Shown here one piece after another: positions 27,061-35,797 of a stretch of DNA of 64,000 bases. This DNA comes from Bradyrhizobium sp. ORS 278 (GTDB taxonomy: Bacteria > Pseudomonadota > Alphaproteobacteria > Rhizobiales > Xanthobacteraceae), in the NCBI RefSeq assembly GCF_000026145.1, contig NC_009445.1:3658001-3722000 (forward strand). Direction: 5' to 3'. The notes under the pieces were generated by a model, which saw nothing but the letters and a program-made list of their open reading frames with translations, ran no database searches and was not told the origin of the DNA. The position numbers were made by a program, and so were the translations under genes. Positions within the stretch are counted from its first letter, which is position 1. Each line of letters starts with the position of its first letter.

Positions 27061-27724
27061 GATCGTGATCCAGAAACGTTGTGTGACGTGAGGGCGAGGG
27101 ACGTCAGGCTTGCGCCGTGATGTCGGTCGGGTCGGTCGGTGCGCCAAGATCTGCCGCGGAAACGGCGATCGGGAACTGATCGCCATTGTCGATCCCTAAG
27201 CCAGATATTGACGCAAACGCGGCCTGGGCCGTGAATGAGTGGTGCCTGAGAGCCTTGCAAAGGTGCATGTTGCTGTTTTGCATCACTGCTTTGCGCGACG
27301 CGACGAAGGTATTCAAATGCCGTGATGGAGCCGCCGCTTCCGGGCGGAATGCTGTCCTGCCGTCCCCACGTGCACCATCGACCAAATTGGCGCGGTCGTG
27401 GGTGTCCGGCTCGCTCGTGCCCGGATGCAAGTTGGGTCTATCGCAGACTTCGATTGTCTCGTGCGTGTCGTCGGCCATTCCCATCCCGGCGGTGTGGCGG
27501 CAGTGGGCGGCGTTATAGGTAACAAAGCCGGCAAGGGAAAGCCTTTCGGCACCGGGGGTGGGGATAGGCGCGCTGCTCCGTCACACGAAAAAAGTCTGAC
27601 AAGTCCTGGAAATGGCACATTAACCACTGTGAACGGCGAGATGCACGCCTGACGTGTAGCCCGGCAGCATGAAGGGGCGGACATTGCTGTCCGCCCCTTT
27701 GTCTCAGCACCTGCCTGGTCGGGA
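27061..27724. other. Noncoding stretch upstream of accB
   Basis: Several short frames are open here on both strands (for example 27186-27518 rightward and 27104-27484 leftward), but none has a good ribosome binding site, a recognisable domain or the codon pattern of neighbours. I see no intact or broken aroQ. The stretch probably holds the accB promoter and leader, and ends at a strong hairpin (27672-27699). Confidence 0.55.
27672..27702. terminator. Strong hairpin terminator downstream of DUF1236 gene
   Basis: A perfect 12-bp stem, AAGGGGCGGACA (27672-27683) and TGTCCGCCCCTT (27688-27699), with a four-base loop TTGC. It lies 23 bases past the leftward gene ending at 27725; TTTGTCT follows on the plus strand. 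Confidence 0.75.
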
Positions 27725-28468
27725 TCAGGTGTCGAGAACTGCGACGATCTCATAGGAATGAGGATCGATGACGATGATCTGCTCACGAACCAGGATGAAG
27801 TCATATCCGCGCCATTCCGGATAAACCGTCACGACTTCGGCCGGGAGCGGGTGGAAGTGGACCTCGCGCGGCACCCGGGTGCCGACGGAGATGTTGAAGT
27901 TGACGTTGGTCACCGGCTCGACGTGCTGGCTGCGGATCACGCTGGTGATCTTGGTGCGCTGCTCGGTCGAGAGCTTGGCGCCGGCGCCGGCCTGTCCCGT
28001 CGTCGTCTGCGACCGATCGCCGCCGGTCTTGGTCTCGGCGTTGGTGCTGGTGCCGGTCTTGCTGTCGCGGCCCTCCGCCTTCATGTTGTTGTTCTCGCGG
28101 CCCTCGCGACCTTCGGCCTTCATGTTCTTCGAGCCGCTCTTCTCGGTCTTCTCATTCTCGGAGCTCATGCTCTTCGAATTCGGGCCCTTCATGCCTTCCT
28201 CGGCGCGCTGGCCCTTGGTCGCGGTGCCCTTCTGCTCCGACTGGCTGGAGCGCATCTCGGAGGAGCCGCCCGCCGAAGGCGATGCGGTGTCGCGGTTCAT
28301 CGCGCCGCCACCCGCGTTCATGCCACCGCTCGCACCGCCCTGCATCGCGGCGCCCCCGGACTGTCCACCCGCGCCGCCCGCACCACCGGCGCCGCCCTGC
28401 GCGTGAGCGAAGGTCGCACCCGCCAGAAGCGCGACTGCAGCAACTGATACCATCAAGCGATTAGTCAT
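27725..28468 (-). CDS. Secreted DUF1236 domain-containing protein
   Basis: A 247-residue exported protein with signal peptide MTNRLMVSVAAVALLAGATF (cleavage at AHAQ/G), then a low-complexity Gly/Ala stretch, a highly charged Ser/Lys/Glu/Asn-rich middle with repeats such as NMKAEGR, and a C-terminal DUF1236 domain (about 165-247) ending in the family pattern PAEVVTVYPEWRGYDFILVR and IDPHSYEIVAVL. DUF1236 proteins are abundant in Bradyrhizobium and relatives, with no known function; the domain probably sits in the periplasm. The middle looks disordered. Followed by a strong terminator, so monocistronic. Confidence 0.9.
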   Translation of the reverse strand: MTNRLMVSVAAVALLAGATFAHAQGGAGGAGGAGGQSGGAAMQGGASGGMNAGGGAMNRDTASPSAGGSSEMRSSQSEQKGTATKGQRAEEGMKGPNSKSMSSENEKTEKSGSKNMKAEGREGRENNNMKAEGRDSKTGTSTNAETKTGGDRSQTTTGQAGAGAKLSTEQRTKITSVIRSQHVEPVTNVNFNISVGTRVPREVHFHPLPAEVVTVYPEWRGYDFILVREQIIVIDPHSYEIVAVLDT

Positions 28469-28653
28469 CCTCGATCCTCCTCATCATTGGCACTGCCCGC
28501 GCCGACAACGGCAGGAGGTTGGAGTCGTTCCGCACCGCTCCAATCGTTCCGAAAAAATGTCGCAGATCGCAACTTTATGAACGGATGCTCAGAGTCATGA
28601 ATGCTGCATGACAAAAGCGGGACCAACCGCGAGAGACCGTGTGTTCCGGCGGA

Positions 28654-29757
28654 CTACACCGACACCTGGTGGCGCTCTCCGGCGTAGCGAACGAGGGCAA
28701 GGAAGCGATAGAGGCCGTGTACGAACTTGCCATAGGGCATGGTGACGAAGAGCGCGAAAACAGCGCCAAGGTGTAGCGCAAGCAACGGACCCATTGCGCC
28801 GGTCTCGCGCAACAACAGCAGACCCAGGCCGGTCACGCCGGTCAGCACCAGCATGGCCAGAAACGCAACGTCCATGCCGCGGCTGCGATCATCCATCATC
28901 TCCGGCTCGCGCCTGCGTTTCGCGGCATAGAGGCCGAGTGGACCGATCACGATACCCAGGCCGCCGAAGGTGCCGAGCACCACCGGCAGATCCCACAGCG
29001 GGTAGGGCGCCTCGCGGTGCAACAGGTAGTGATAGAGCGTCGCGACGCTGGTGGAGGCGAAGCAGAGCAGGAATCCGTAGAACGTCAGATGATGATAAAC
29101 GCGCCTGGTATCGCCCGGCTTCTCATCCTCGTTGTAGCAGCCGACGCCGCCGCCATCGAGATAGCGCAGGCTGCCGGCGTCACGCACCGCGCGCAGGAGA
29201 GAGCGCGGTTCGGCCAACGTCGCATGCGGCTCTCCGATGTCCTTCCAGAACGCGCGCGTCCCCTGAACGAAGGCGACGATGGCCCACAGGAACGCCGCGC
29301 CGAACACCAGCGCCATGGCGTTGTGCGGCATCAATGCATAGAACGATCCAGGACCATGGCGGGTTGCGAACAGCGCTGCTGGGTCGTTGAAGGCGACGAA
29401 GCCGAGAATGAAAGCGGCCATGCTCAGCACGGCCGTGAGCGCGATCGCCAGTCCATTGCGCTTGAAGATCGGAGCGAGCGCGCGCGGCCAGGCGTAATCG
29501 GCATAGCTCTCGTGCCTGACGCGCGCGAGCACGGCAGGGACGCGGACGTCGAATTCGTGCGGCGGCGAGAACTGGCAATCGACATAGCAGGCGCCGCAGG
29601 AATGGCACAGATTTGCGAAGTAGTTCAGGTCGCCTGACGTGAACGCGCGACGCATCTCCATCGCCGGAAACACGGCGCAGAGTCCTTCGCAATAGCGGCA
29701 GGAATTGCAGATCGTCATCAGGCGATCTGCTTCGGTCAATGCCTCACTGCGCTGCAT
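28654..29757 (-). CDS. tcuB: Tricarballylate utilization 4Fe-4S membrane protein TcuB
   Basis: A 367-residue inner-membrane iron-sulfur protein of the TcuB (CitB) family. Near the N-terminus are two cysteine clusters, CNSCRYCEGLC (about 17-27) and CHSCGACYVDC (about 52-62), consistent with 4Fe-4S centres, followed by about six membrane helices. In Salmonella TcuB re-oxidises the reduced FAD of TcuA by passing electrons to the quinone pool. Its start overlaps the end of tcuA by 14 bases, so the two are coupled. No tcuC-type transporter lies beside it. Confidence 0.93.
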   Translation of the reverse strand: MQRSEALTEADRLMTICNSCRYCEGLCAVFPAMEMRRAFTSGDLNYFANLCHSCGACYVDCQFSPPHEFDVRVPAVLARVRHESYADYAWPRALAPIFKRNGLAIALTAVLSMAAFILGFVAFNDPAALFATRHGPGSFYALMPHNAMALVFGAAFLWAIVAFVQGTRAFWKDIGEPHATLAEPRSLLRAVRDAGSLRYLDGGGVGCYNEDEKPGDTRRVYHHLTFYGFLLCFASTSVATLYHYLLHREAPYPLWDLPVVLGTFGGLGIVIGPLGLYAAKRRREPEMMDDRSRGMDVAFLAMLVLTGVTGLGLLLLRETGAMGPLLALHLGAVFALFVTMPYGKFVHGLYRFLALVRYAGERHQVSV

Positions 29758-31159
29758 GTCGTGCTGCTCCCGTGCCTGCGATGCGTCCGAACACGCTGCC
29801 GATGGTCATGCCGATGCCGGCAGCATAGCCGCGGCCGAGCACGTTGCCGGCCATGATCTCGCCGGCGGCATACATGTTGTCGGCTGGCCCGCCGCTCTTC
29901 ATCATCATCCTCGCCTCGTGATCGACCCGCACGCCGAGATAGGTGAAGGTGATGCCGGGCCTGACCGGATAGGCGTAGTAAGGCCCAGCCTCGATGCGCC
30001 GTGCCCAATGCGTCTTTGGCGGGGTCAGGCCCTCGGTGCGGCAATCGTCGAGAAGATCCGGGTTGAAGGTGCCGTCGCGCACCGCCGCATTGAACTCTGC
30101 GACCGTCGCCGACAGCGCCTCTGGATCGAGGTCGAGCTTGCCCGCAAGCGCGGCGACGCTGTCAGCCTGGATTGCAGGGTAGAGCGAGGGCATGAACAGA
30201 TTGGTCGATTTCGCATCGAAGATGATGTAGGCGATCTGGTCGGGCTGCGCGGCGACCAGCCGGCCCCAGATCGCGTAGCGCTTTGGCCAGACGTCCTCGC
30301 CCTCGTCGTAGAAACGCTGCGCGTGCTTGTTCACGACGATGCCGAACACCACGCAGTCGAGCCGGGTGATGATGCCGCCATCATATTTTGGCGCTCGGGC
30401 GTCGATGGCGACCGCGTGGCATTGCGTCGGATCGCCGATGCTGTCGACGCCGGCACCGAGCAGCATGTCCAGCACCGTGCCGCGATTGTTGGACGTGCCG
30501 CGGATCAGGAAATTGCGCGCGATCTCGCCCCAGCCTTCCACCAATTTGTCGATGTTGGATTCGAAGCCGCCGGCTGCGGCCACCAGCGCTTTGCCGCGAA
30601 TGCGGATCCGACTGTCACGCTGTTTTGCGATGGCTGCGCGAAAGCGAACATTGTCGATATCGAGCGCCACCACCTCGGCCTCATAGAGCACGTCGATGCC
30701 GAGACGCTCCGCGGTCAGATAGAGCGCATTCAGCATCGCGCGCCCGCCGCCGAGAAAGAACGAGTTGGTACGCCCGAGGCTCAGCGTGCCGCCCAGCGAG
30801 GGCTGAAAGCGCACGCCCTGGTCGACGATCCAGTCGAGCATCTCCTTGGACTGCCGGATCATCATGCGCGCGAGCTGCTCGTTGGTCTGGCCTTCGGTGA
30901 CGCGCAGCAGGTCGTCCCAGAACTCCTCCTCGGTGTAGGGACCGCTCAGGGTGGCCGTGGCGGCGTCGTGGGCGCAGCGCATGTTGCGGGTATGGCGCGT
31001 GTTGCCGCCGCGATAAAATTTCGAGGCGGCCTCGACAACGATCACTGACGCGCCGGCGCGGCGGGCAGCGATGGCAGCACACAAGGCCGCGTTGCCACCG
31101 CCGACCACGACGACGTCATAGGCCTTTGAATAATCGGCGATGTCGCCGCCGGTCGTCAT
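29744..31159 (-). CDS. tcuA: FAD-dependent tricarballylate dehydrogenase TcuA
   Basis: A 471-residue flavoprotein of the fumarate reductase/succinate dehydrogenase flavoprotein superfamily. The FAD loop VVVVGGGNAALCAAIAA and the family signature SKFYRGGNTRHTRNMR near residue 55 are intact, as is the late segment GEIMAGNVLGRGYAAGIGMTIG. TcuA oxidises tricarballylate to cis-aconitate, which enters the citrate cycle, relieving inhibition of aconitase. It is the first gene of the tcuAB operon and divergent from a GntR regulator, with a candidate operator in between. Confidence 0.93.
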   Translation of the reverse strand: MTTGGDIADYSKAYDVVVVGGGNAALCAAIAARRAGASVIVVEAASKFYRGGNTRHTRNMRCAHDAATATLSGPYTEEEFWDDLLRVTEGQTNEQLARMMIRQSKEMLDWIVDQGVRFQPSLGGTLSLGRTNSFFLGGGRAMLNALYLTAERLGIDVLYEAEVVALDIDNVRFRAAIAKQRDSRIRIRGKALVAAAGGFESNIDKLVEGWGEIARNFLIRGTSNNRGTVLDMLLGAGVDSIGDPTQCHAVAIDARAPKYDGGIITRLDCVVFGIVVNKHAQRFYDEGEDVWPKRYAIWGRLVAAQPDQIAYIIFDAKSTNLFMPSLYPAIQADSVAALAGKLDLDPEALSATVAEFNAAVRDGTFNPDLLDDCRTEGLTPPKTHWARRIEAGPYYAYPVRPGITFTYLGVRVDHEARMMMKSGGPADNMYAAGEIMAGNVLGRGYAAGIGMTIGSVFGRIAGTGAARHAAQ

Positions 31160-31228
31160 GACGCGATCTCTCCGAGAGGGAACGGCGGCGCCTGGAACAT
31201 CCCCGCGCCGGCCTAATTTCGAATACTA

Positions 31229-31238
31229 TTGTATACAA
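31229..31238. promoter_or_regulatory. Candidate GntR operator between tcuA and its regulator
   Basis: A perfect 10-bp palindrome TTGTATACAA in an AT-rich patch (31225-31245) that stands out from the GC-rich surroundings. FadR-type GntR proteins bind short palindromes of this form. It lies 70 bases upstream of tcuA and about 50 bases upstream of the regulator start used here. Confidence 0.6.
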
Positions 31239-31290
31239 AAATATGCAAGGCACCTTTTGTTGGCAACGCGCCTGTGAGACAGTGCTCGCT

Positions 31291-31962
31291 ATGGCTTCCG
31301 ATGCGCCCATGCTGCCGATTGACCGCGATAACGTCTCACTGGGCGAGGCGGTGTTCCGCGCGCTGTGCCGGGCGCTGGAAACCGGCGTCTATCGCTCCGG
31401 AGACCGGCTGCGCGAGGACGAGGTGGCCCAGCGGCTGAGCGTCAGCCGTACGCCGGTGCGCGAAGCGTTCGGGAGGCTGTTGGCAAAGGGTTGGGTGCAG
31501 CCGGCCGGCGGCCGTGGTCTGATCGTTCGCAGCCTCGATCCGAGCGAGGTTCTCGAGCTCTACGCGATGCGAGAGATACTCGAAGGTGCGGCGGCCCGGC
31601 TCGCCGCGCAATACGCCGCGCCGGCCGAGATCGCGGCACTCCGTGACATTCACGCACGCTTCGTCGCCGCAGCCGGCGACGCGGCCGAGCTGGCGCGCCT
31701 GAACCGGCTCATGCACGGCGCGATGCAACGGGCGGCGCGCAACCGCTATCTCGATGCCGCACTGGCCGACATGCATGTGGCGATTTCGCTGCTGGGCACC
31801 ACCACCTTTGCCGCCGAGGGTCGTCCTACAACGGCTGCCGCCGAGCATGCCGAACTGATCGAGGCGATCGCCGCTCGCGACCCCGACCTCGCCGAGTCGA
31901 TCGCGCGCAACCATATCCGCGAAGCATTGCGGACCCGGCTCGGGATGAGGCTGACCGCGTGA
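31291..31962 (+). CDS. GntR family (FadR/FCD) transcriptional regulator, probable tcu regulator
   Basis: A 223-residue regulator with an N-terminal winged helix (LGEAVFRALCRALETGVYRS, LREDEVAQRLSVSRTPVREA) and a C-terminal FCD ligand-binding domain of all-helical form (LYAMREILEGAAARLAA, then metal-site residues in the FCD pattern around LNRLMHGAMQRAA and HAELIEAIAARD). ATG 31291 is used; ATG 31243 is open in frame but begins five bases after the palindrome proposed as operator. It is divergent from tcuA, and likely responds to tricarballylate, citrate or a similar acid. The Salmonella tcu operon uses a LysR regulator (TcuR) instead. Confidence 0.9.
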   Translation: MASDAPMLPIDRDNVSLGEAVFRALCRALETGVYRSGDRLREDEVAQRLSVSRTPVREAFGRLLAKGWVQPAGGRGLIVRSLDPSEVLELYAMREILEGAAARLAAQYAAPAEIAALRDIHARFVAAAGDAAELARLNRLMHGAMQRAARNRYLDAALADMHVAISLLGTTTFAAEGRPTTAAAEHAELIEAIAARDPDLAESIARNHIREALRTRLGMRLTA

Positions 31963-31998
31963 CGGATAAGCGGCAAGGTCCGTCCGCCGAGCAAACAA

Positions 31999-32026
31999 AA
32001 AGGCCGGCTGATGCAGCCGGCCTTCG
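31999..32026. terminator. Bidirectional terminator between regulator and dsbA-like genes
   Basis: A perfect 11-bp stem AAGGCCGGCTG / CAGCCGGCCTT with a three-base loop (ATG), flanked by A-rich sequence on the left. It lies between the stops of two convergent genes (31962 and 32053) and can serve both. Confidence 0.8.
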
Positions 32027-32052
32027 TGGTTTGCGGCGCGATCCGCAGGCGC

Positions 32053-32817
32053 TCAGCAGGTCGCCTTGCCGCAGCGCGCGGTGCTGATCTTCTCGCGCAG
32101 GCCCTCGACGCCGACGGCGCCGACCACGACCTGCTTGCCGATGACGTAGCTCGGCGTGCCGTTCATGCCCATGTCCTCGGCGAGCTTGAAGTTCTCCTCG
32201 ATCGTCGCCTTGGCCTCGGGGCTCGCCATGTCCTTCTCGATCTTGGCCATGTCGAGGCCGAGGTCCTTGGCGACCGCGAGCGCGTGGGCCTTGTCGGCCT
32301 GGCCGCGGCCACCGAGCAGCTTCTGATGGAAGTCGAGATATTTCTGCGGCGCCTGCATCCGGACAGCGACGGCGACCTGGGCGGCTTCGACCGAGCCCTG
32401 GCTCAGCACGGGGAATTCCTTCAGCACGACCTTCAGCTTCGGATCGCTCTTCATCAGCTCCATCATGTCGGCCATCGCGCGCTTGCAGTAGCCGCAATTG
32501 TAATCGAAGAACTCGACGAAGGTGACGTCGCCATCCTTGTTGCCGAGCACGACGCCGCGCGGCGAGTTGAAGATGGTGTCGGCGTTCTTGGTGATGCTTG
32601 CCTCGTGCTTCGCCGCTTCGGCGGCGGTCTGCCGCTTCTGCAACTCTGTCATCGCTTCCTCGAGCACCTCGGGATGGGCGATCAGATAGTTCCGCACGAT
32701 GGTCTCGATCTCGCCCCGCTGGCTGTCGGAGATGCTCTGTGCCGTCGCGACCTGCGGGACGCCGCTGAGCGAAAGCGCGAGCAGCGCCGCGGGAAGGAGC
32801 TTGCGGAATGACGGCAT
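32053..32817 (-). CDS. DsbA family periplasmic thiol-disulfide protein
   Basis: A 254-residue exported thioredoxin-fold protein. ATG 32817 is chosen because GAGGA lies eight bases upstream and it opens the signal peptide MPSFRKLLPAALLALSLSGV (cleavage near ATAQ/S). The active site is FDYNCGYCKRA (CGYC), and the cis-proline segment is GTPSYVIG. The helix insertion is of the Com1/ScsC-type. It could introduce or isomerise disulfides in exported proteins. An additional Cys pair near the C-terminus (ARCGKATC) is unusual. Convergent with the GntR regulator and downstream of an M48 protease gene on the same strand (96 bases). Confidence 0.93.
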   Translation of the reverse strand: MPSFRKLLPAALLALSLSGVPQVATAQSISDSQRGEIETIVRNYLIAHPEVLEEAMTELQKRQTAAEAAKHEASITKNADTIFNSPRGVVLGNKDGDVTFVEFFDYNCGYCKRAMADMMELMKSDPKLKVVLKEFPVLSQGSVEAAQVAVAVRMQAPQKYLDFHQKLLGGRGQADKAHALAVAKDLGLDMAKIEKDMASPEAKATIEENFKLAEDMGMNGTPSYVIGKQVVVGAVGVEGLREKISTARCGKATC

Positions 32818-32913
32818 GAAGAAGGTCCTCTGGGTCAAAATGATCGGGTCCTTGTCAGAGCTGGATTGGTATTTTGGTAATCCGAGCTTGATGTTAGCAG
32901 CAAATTGGTCGTT

Positions 32914-34311
32914 CTACTGGTTCGAAAGCGGTTTGGACGCGACGATGTCGTCCGCCTTCACCCAGCCCGGCGAGCCCACCGCGAAGCGGGTCTTGGCTCG
33001 CGATGCCAGCTCGCGAGCGGTCTTGTTGTCGCCACGGAGGAAGGCAGCCTGGGCGGACGCGAGATCCGCTTCGGCATAGTCGCCCTTGCGGCCATAGGCC
33101 ATTGCGAGCTGGGAATAGCCGAGCGGCGCCTCTGATTCGCGCGCCACGGCCGCGCGCAGGATCGAGATCGCCTCTTCCGTGTAGGCCTTGTTTTCCGATG
33201 CCACCAAGGCCTGGCCAAGTAACATCTCGATGAGCGGGGCGTTATTGGACAGCTGCACCGCCTTGCGCAGCGGCGCGATCGCCTCGGCCGGACGGCCGCC
33301 TTCCAGCAGGGCCTGACCGCGCACCTCGTAGAAATAGGGGTTGTTGGGCTGCGCCTGGATCAGGGCGTCGATCTGGTTCAGCGCGCTGCGCAGGTCGCCG
33401 TGGAGATAGGTCGAGATCGCTCTGGCATAGCGGGCCGGCATGCCATTGTCGGACAGCGGGTAGCGCCGCGCCACGGTGTCCGGCCGCTCCATGAAGGCGG
33501 AAATCTTGGCCCGGACCATGTCGTGACGCAGTTGCAGCGCCGCGTCGTCCTTCTTGTCCCAATAGGGCGATTGCCGCGCCAGACCTTCCAGCGCCTCGAC
33601 GCGGTCCGCCGGCATCGGATGCGACTGCAGATACGGATCGGCCCCGCGCGCGGCGAACAGGCTCTCATTGGTGAAGCGCTTGAAGGTCTCGTACATGCCC
33701 TTGGGCGATTGCGCCGTCGCGGTCAGGAATTTGACGCCGGCACGGTCGGCGTTCTCCTCCTGCTGACGCTGATAGGACAGCAGCGAGCGGCGGATAACCT
33801 CGCCGGGTGCCGACAGTGTCGCGGCGCCCGCATTGGCGAGACCGCCATTGCCGCCGCGGGAGGCGCCCATGGCGAGTGCGCCGGCGCCGAGGATGGTGGC
33901 AATGATCATCTGTGTCTGGGCGGTGGCCAGCTGCTGGCGCAGCTTGGCGAGGTGGCCGCCGGCGAGATGGCCGGTCTCGTGCGCGAGAACGCCGATCAGC
34001 TGGTTCGGATTCTCCGACTGCATGATCGCGCCGTAATTGACGAAGATGCGACGGCCGTCGGCAACGAACGCGTTGAACGACGCATCGTTGATGATGACCA
34101 TCTGGATGTTCTGCTTCTCGAGACCGGCCACGCGCAGGATCGGGCGCGTGTACTCACGCAGCAGCACCTCGGTTTCGGTGTCGCGCAGGATCGGCGGTCC
34201 CTTGCCCTGCTGGGCCGAGGCCGGCGCGAGCGGCGCAGTCGCCACGGCAACCGCGACGAGCGCGGCACAGCCACGGGACAGTTTGTTGCGGAGCACGATA
34301 CGGAGCGACAT
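32914..34311 (-). CDS. M48 family metalloprotease with TPR repeats (BepA-like)
   Basis: A 465-residue periplasmic zinc protease. ATG 34311 opens a signal sequence (LSRGCAALVAVAVATAPLAP, cleavage near ASAQ/Q); the longer frame to 34425 is not used. The zinc motif LIGVLAHETGHLAGGH (HExxH) lies at about residue 125, with the third ligand glutamate in QEENADRAGVKFL. The C-terminal half contains TPR-like repeats (YEVRGQALLEGGRPAEAI, LGYSQLAMAYGRKGDYAEA). The plan matches BepA, which in E. coli helps assemble or degrades outer-membrane proteins such as LptD. It precedes the DsbA-type gene, and a role in envelope protein quality control fits that neighbour. Confidence 0.93.
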   Translation of the reverse strand: MSLRIVLRNKLSRGCAALVAVAVATAPLAPASAQQGKGPPILRDTETEVLLREYTRPILRVAGLEKQNIQMVIINDASFNAFVADGRRIFVNYGAIMQSENPNQLIGVLAHETGHLAGGHLAKLRQQLATAQTQMIIATILGAGALAMGASRGGNGGLANAGAATLSAPGEVIRRSLLSYQRQQEENADRAGVKFLTATAQSPKGMYETFKRFTNESLFAARGADPYLQSHPMPADRVEALEGLARQSPYWDKKDDAALQLRHDMVRAKISAFMERPDTVARRYPLSDNGMPARYARAISTYLHGDLRSALNQIDALIQAQPNNPYFYEVRGQALLEGGRPAEAIAPLRKAVQLSNNAPLIEMLLGQALVASENKAYTEEAISILRAAVARESEAPLGYSQLAMAYGRKGDYAEADLASAQAAFLRGDNKTARELASRAKTRFAVGSPGWVKADDIVASKPLSNQ

Positions 34312-34489
34312 CAGGCGATCTTTGCAATTGGCGCGAGGCTCGATACGGGCTATTGCCCACCAAACGGCGGAATGCGGCTCATCTGCGGCGAATGCGGCCC
34401 AAATCAGATCCCACGACCCGGTCATTTGGGGCCTGCGTCCGCCGATCGAGAGAGCGGGTCCGAACAGCCGGGGTCAATAGCAGATATCG

Positions 34490-35689
34490 ATGGTGGATGC
34501 GACAGTGATACCGACATTGGAACAGCGGCTCGCCAGCCTGACGGCGCCCTCCGCCCGCAGCAATGTTCCGCCGTTCATGGTGATGGACGTGATGGCCGCG
34601 GCCGAGCGCATCGAGGCGGGCGGCGGCCATGTCATCCACATGGAGGTCGGCCAGCCGGCCGCGCCGGCACCGCGAACCGCGATTGCTGCCGCCCATGCGG
34701 CGCTCGACCAGGCCCGTATCGATTACACGTCGGCGCTGGGACTTTCGTCGCTGCGCCAGCGAATCGCGCGTCACTATCACGAGACTCATGCGTGCGAGAT
34801 CGATCCGGCGCGGATCGTGATCACCACGGGATCCTCGGCGGGATTCATCCTGGCCTTCCTGGCGATGTTCGAGCCCGGCGACCGCGTCGCCGTCACGGTG
34901 CCAGGCTATCCGCCTTATCGCCACATCCTCACCGCGCTCGGCTGCGAGCCGGTGCTGATCGAGACCACCGCCGAGAACCGACACGCCCTGACCGGCGAGG
35001 CACTGCTGGCGGCGCATCGCGAGACCCCGTTGAAGGGCGTGCTGGTGGCGAGCCCGGCCAATCCCACGGGCACGATGATGTCGCGCGAGGCGCTGGGCGG
35101 CGTCATCGCGGCGGCGCGCGGCGCCGGCATCCGCTTCATCTCCGACGAGATCTATCACGGGCTCGACTACGCGTTTCCGGCGGTCACCGCGGCGGAGCTG
35201 TCGCCGGACGCGCTGATCATCAACTCGTTCTCGAAATACTTCTGCATGACCGGCTGGCGCATCGGCTGGATGGTGGTGCCGGATGCGCTGGTGCGTCCGA
35301 TCGAGCGCCTGCAGCAAAACCTCGCGATCTCGGTTCCCACCTTGTCGCAGATTGCGGCCGAAGCGGCGTTCGATGGCCGGCCGGAAATGGACGCGATCAA
35401 GCATGGTTATCAGGAGAACCGCCGCATCCTGATCGAGGGTCTTCCGAAGGCGGGTCTGAGCCGGTTCCTGCCGGCCGACGGCGCATTCTATCTCTACGCC
35501 GATGTGTCTGACTTCACGACCGACAGCTTCGACTTTGCCAAGCGGATGCTGGAGGAGACCCATGTCGCTGCGACGCCCGGCGTCGACTTCGATCCGATCC
35601 ACGGCCGCAGCTTCGTGCGCTTCTCCTATGCACGCTCGGCTGACGACATGCGCGAGGCGGTGGCCCGGATCGCACGTTGGCTCGGCTAG
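34490..35689 (+). CDS. PLP-dependent aminotransferase (class I/II)
   Basis: A 399-residue fold-type I aminotransferase. Features: MEVGQPAAPAPRTAI near residue 50, the Gly/Ser loop TTGSSAGFILAF, SPANPTGTMMSREAL, the aspartate-tyrosine segment SDEIYHGLDY, and the internal aldimine lysine in NSFSKYFCMTGWRIGWMV. The C-terminal RFSYARS holds the carboxylate-binding arginine. Probably transaminates a neutral or aromatic amino acid; the donor cannot be fixed. Divergent from the M48 protease (178 bases between the starts). Confidence 0.92.
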   Translation: MVDATVIPTLEQRLASLTAPSARSNVPPFMVMDVMAAAERIEAGGGHVIHMEVGQPAAPAPRTAIAAAHAALDQARIDYTSALGLSSLRQRIARHYHETHACEIDPARIVITTGSSAGFILAFLAMFEPGDRVAVTVPGYPPYRHILTALGCEPVLIETTAENRHALTGEALLAAHRETPLKGVLVASPANPTGTMMSREALGGVIAAARGAGIRFISDEIYHGLDYAFPAVTAAELSPDALIINSFSKYFCMTGWRIGWMVVPDALVRPIERLQQNLAISVPTLSQIAAEAAFDGRPEMDAIKHGYQENRRILIEGLPKAGLSRFLPADGAFYLYADVSDFTTDSFDFAKRMLEETHVAATPGVDFDPIHGRSFVRFSYARSADDMREAVARIARWLG

Positions 35690-35797
35690 GGCAGGGCTCT
35701 CCGGCGATCCTTCGTCGTCATTGACTCGGCCGCGACAAACTGTCTGAGGTGCGCCGCGCACGGGCTGGGACAAGCGACGCCCGATAGACGAAGGTGG

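Noticed and set aside
27186..27518. Open frame of 110 codons upstream of accB
   Set aside because: No ribosome binding site, no domain, codon use unlike its neighbours.
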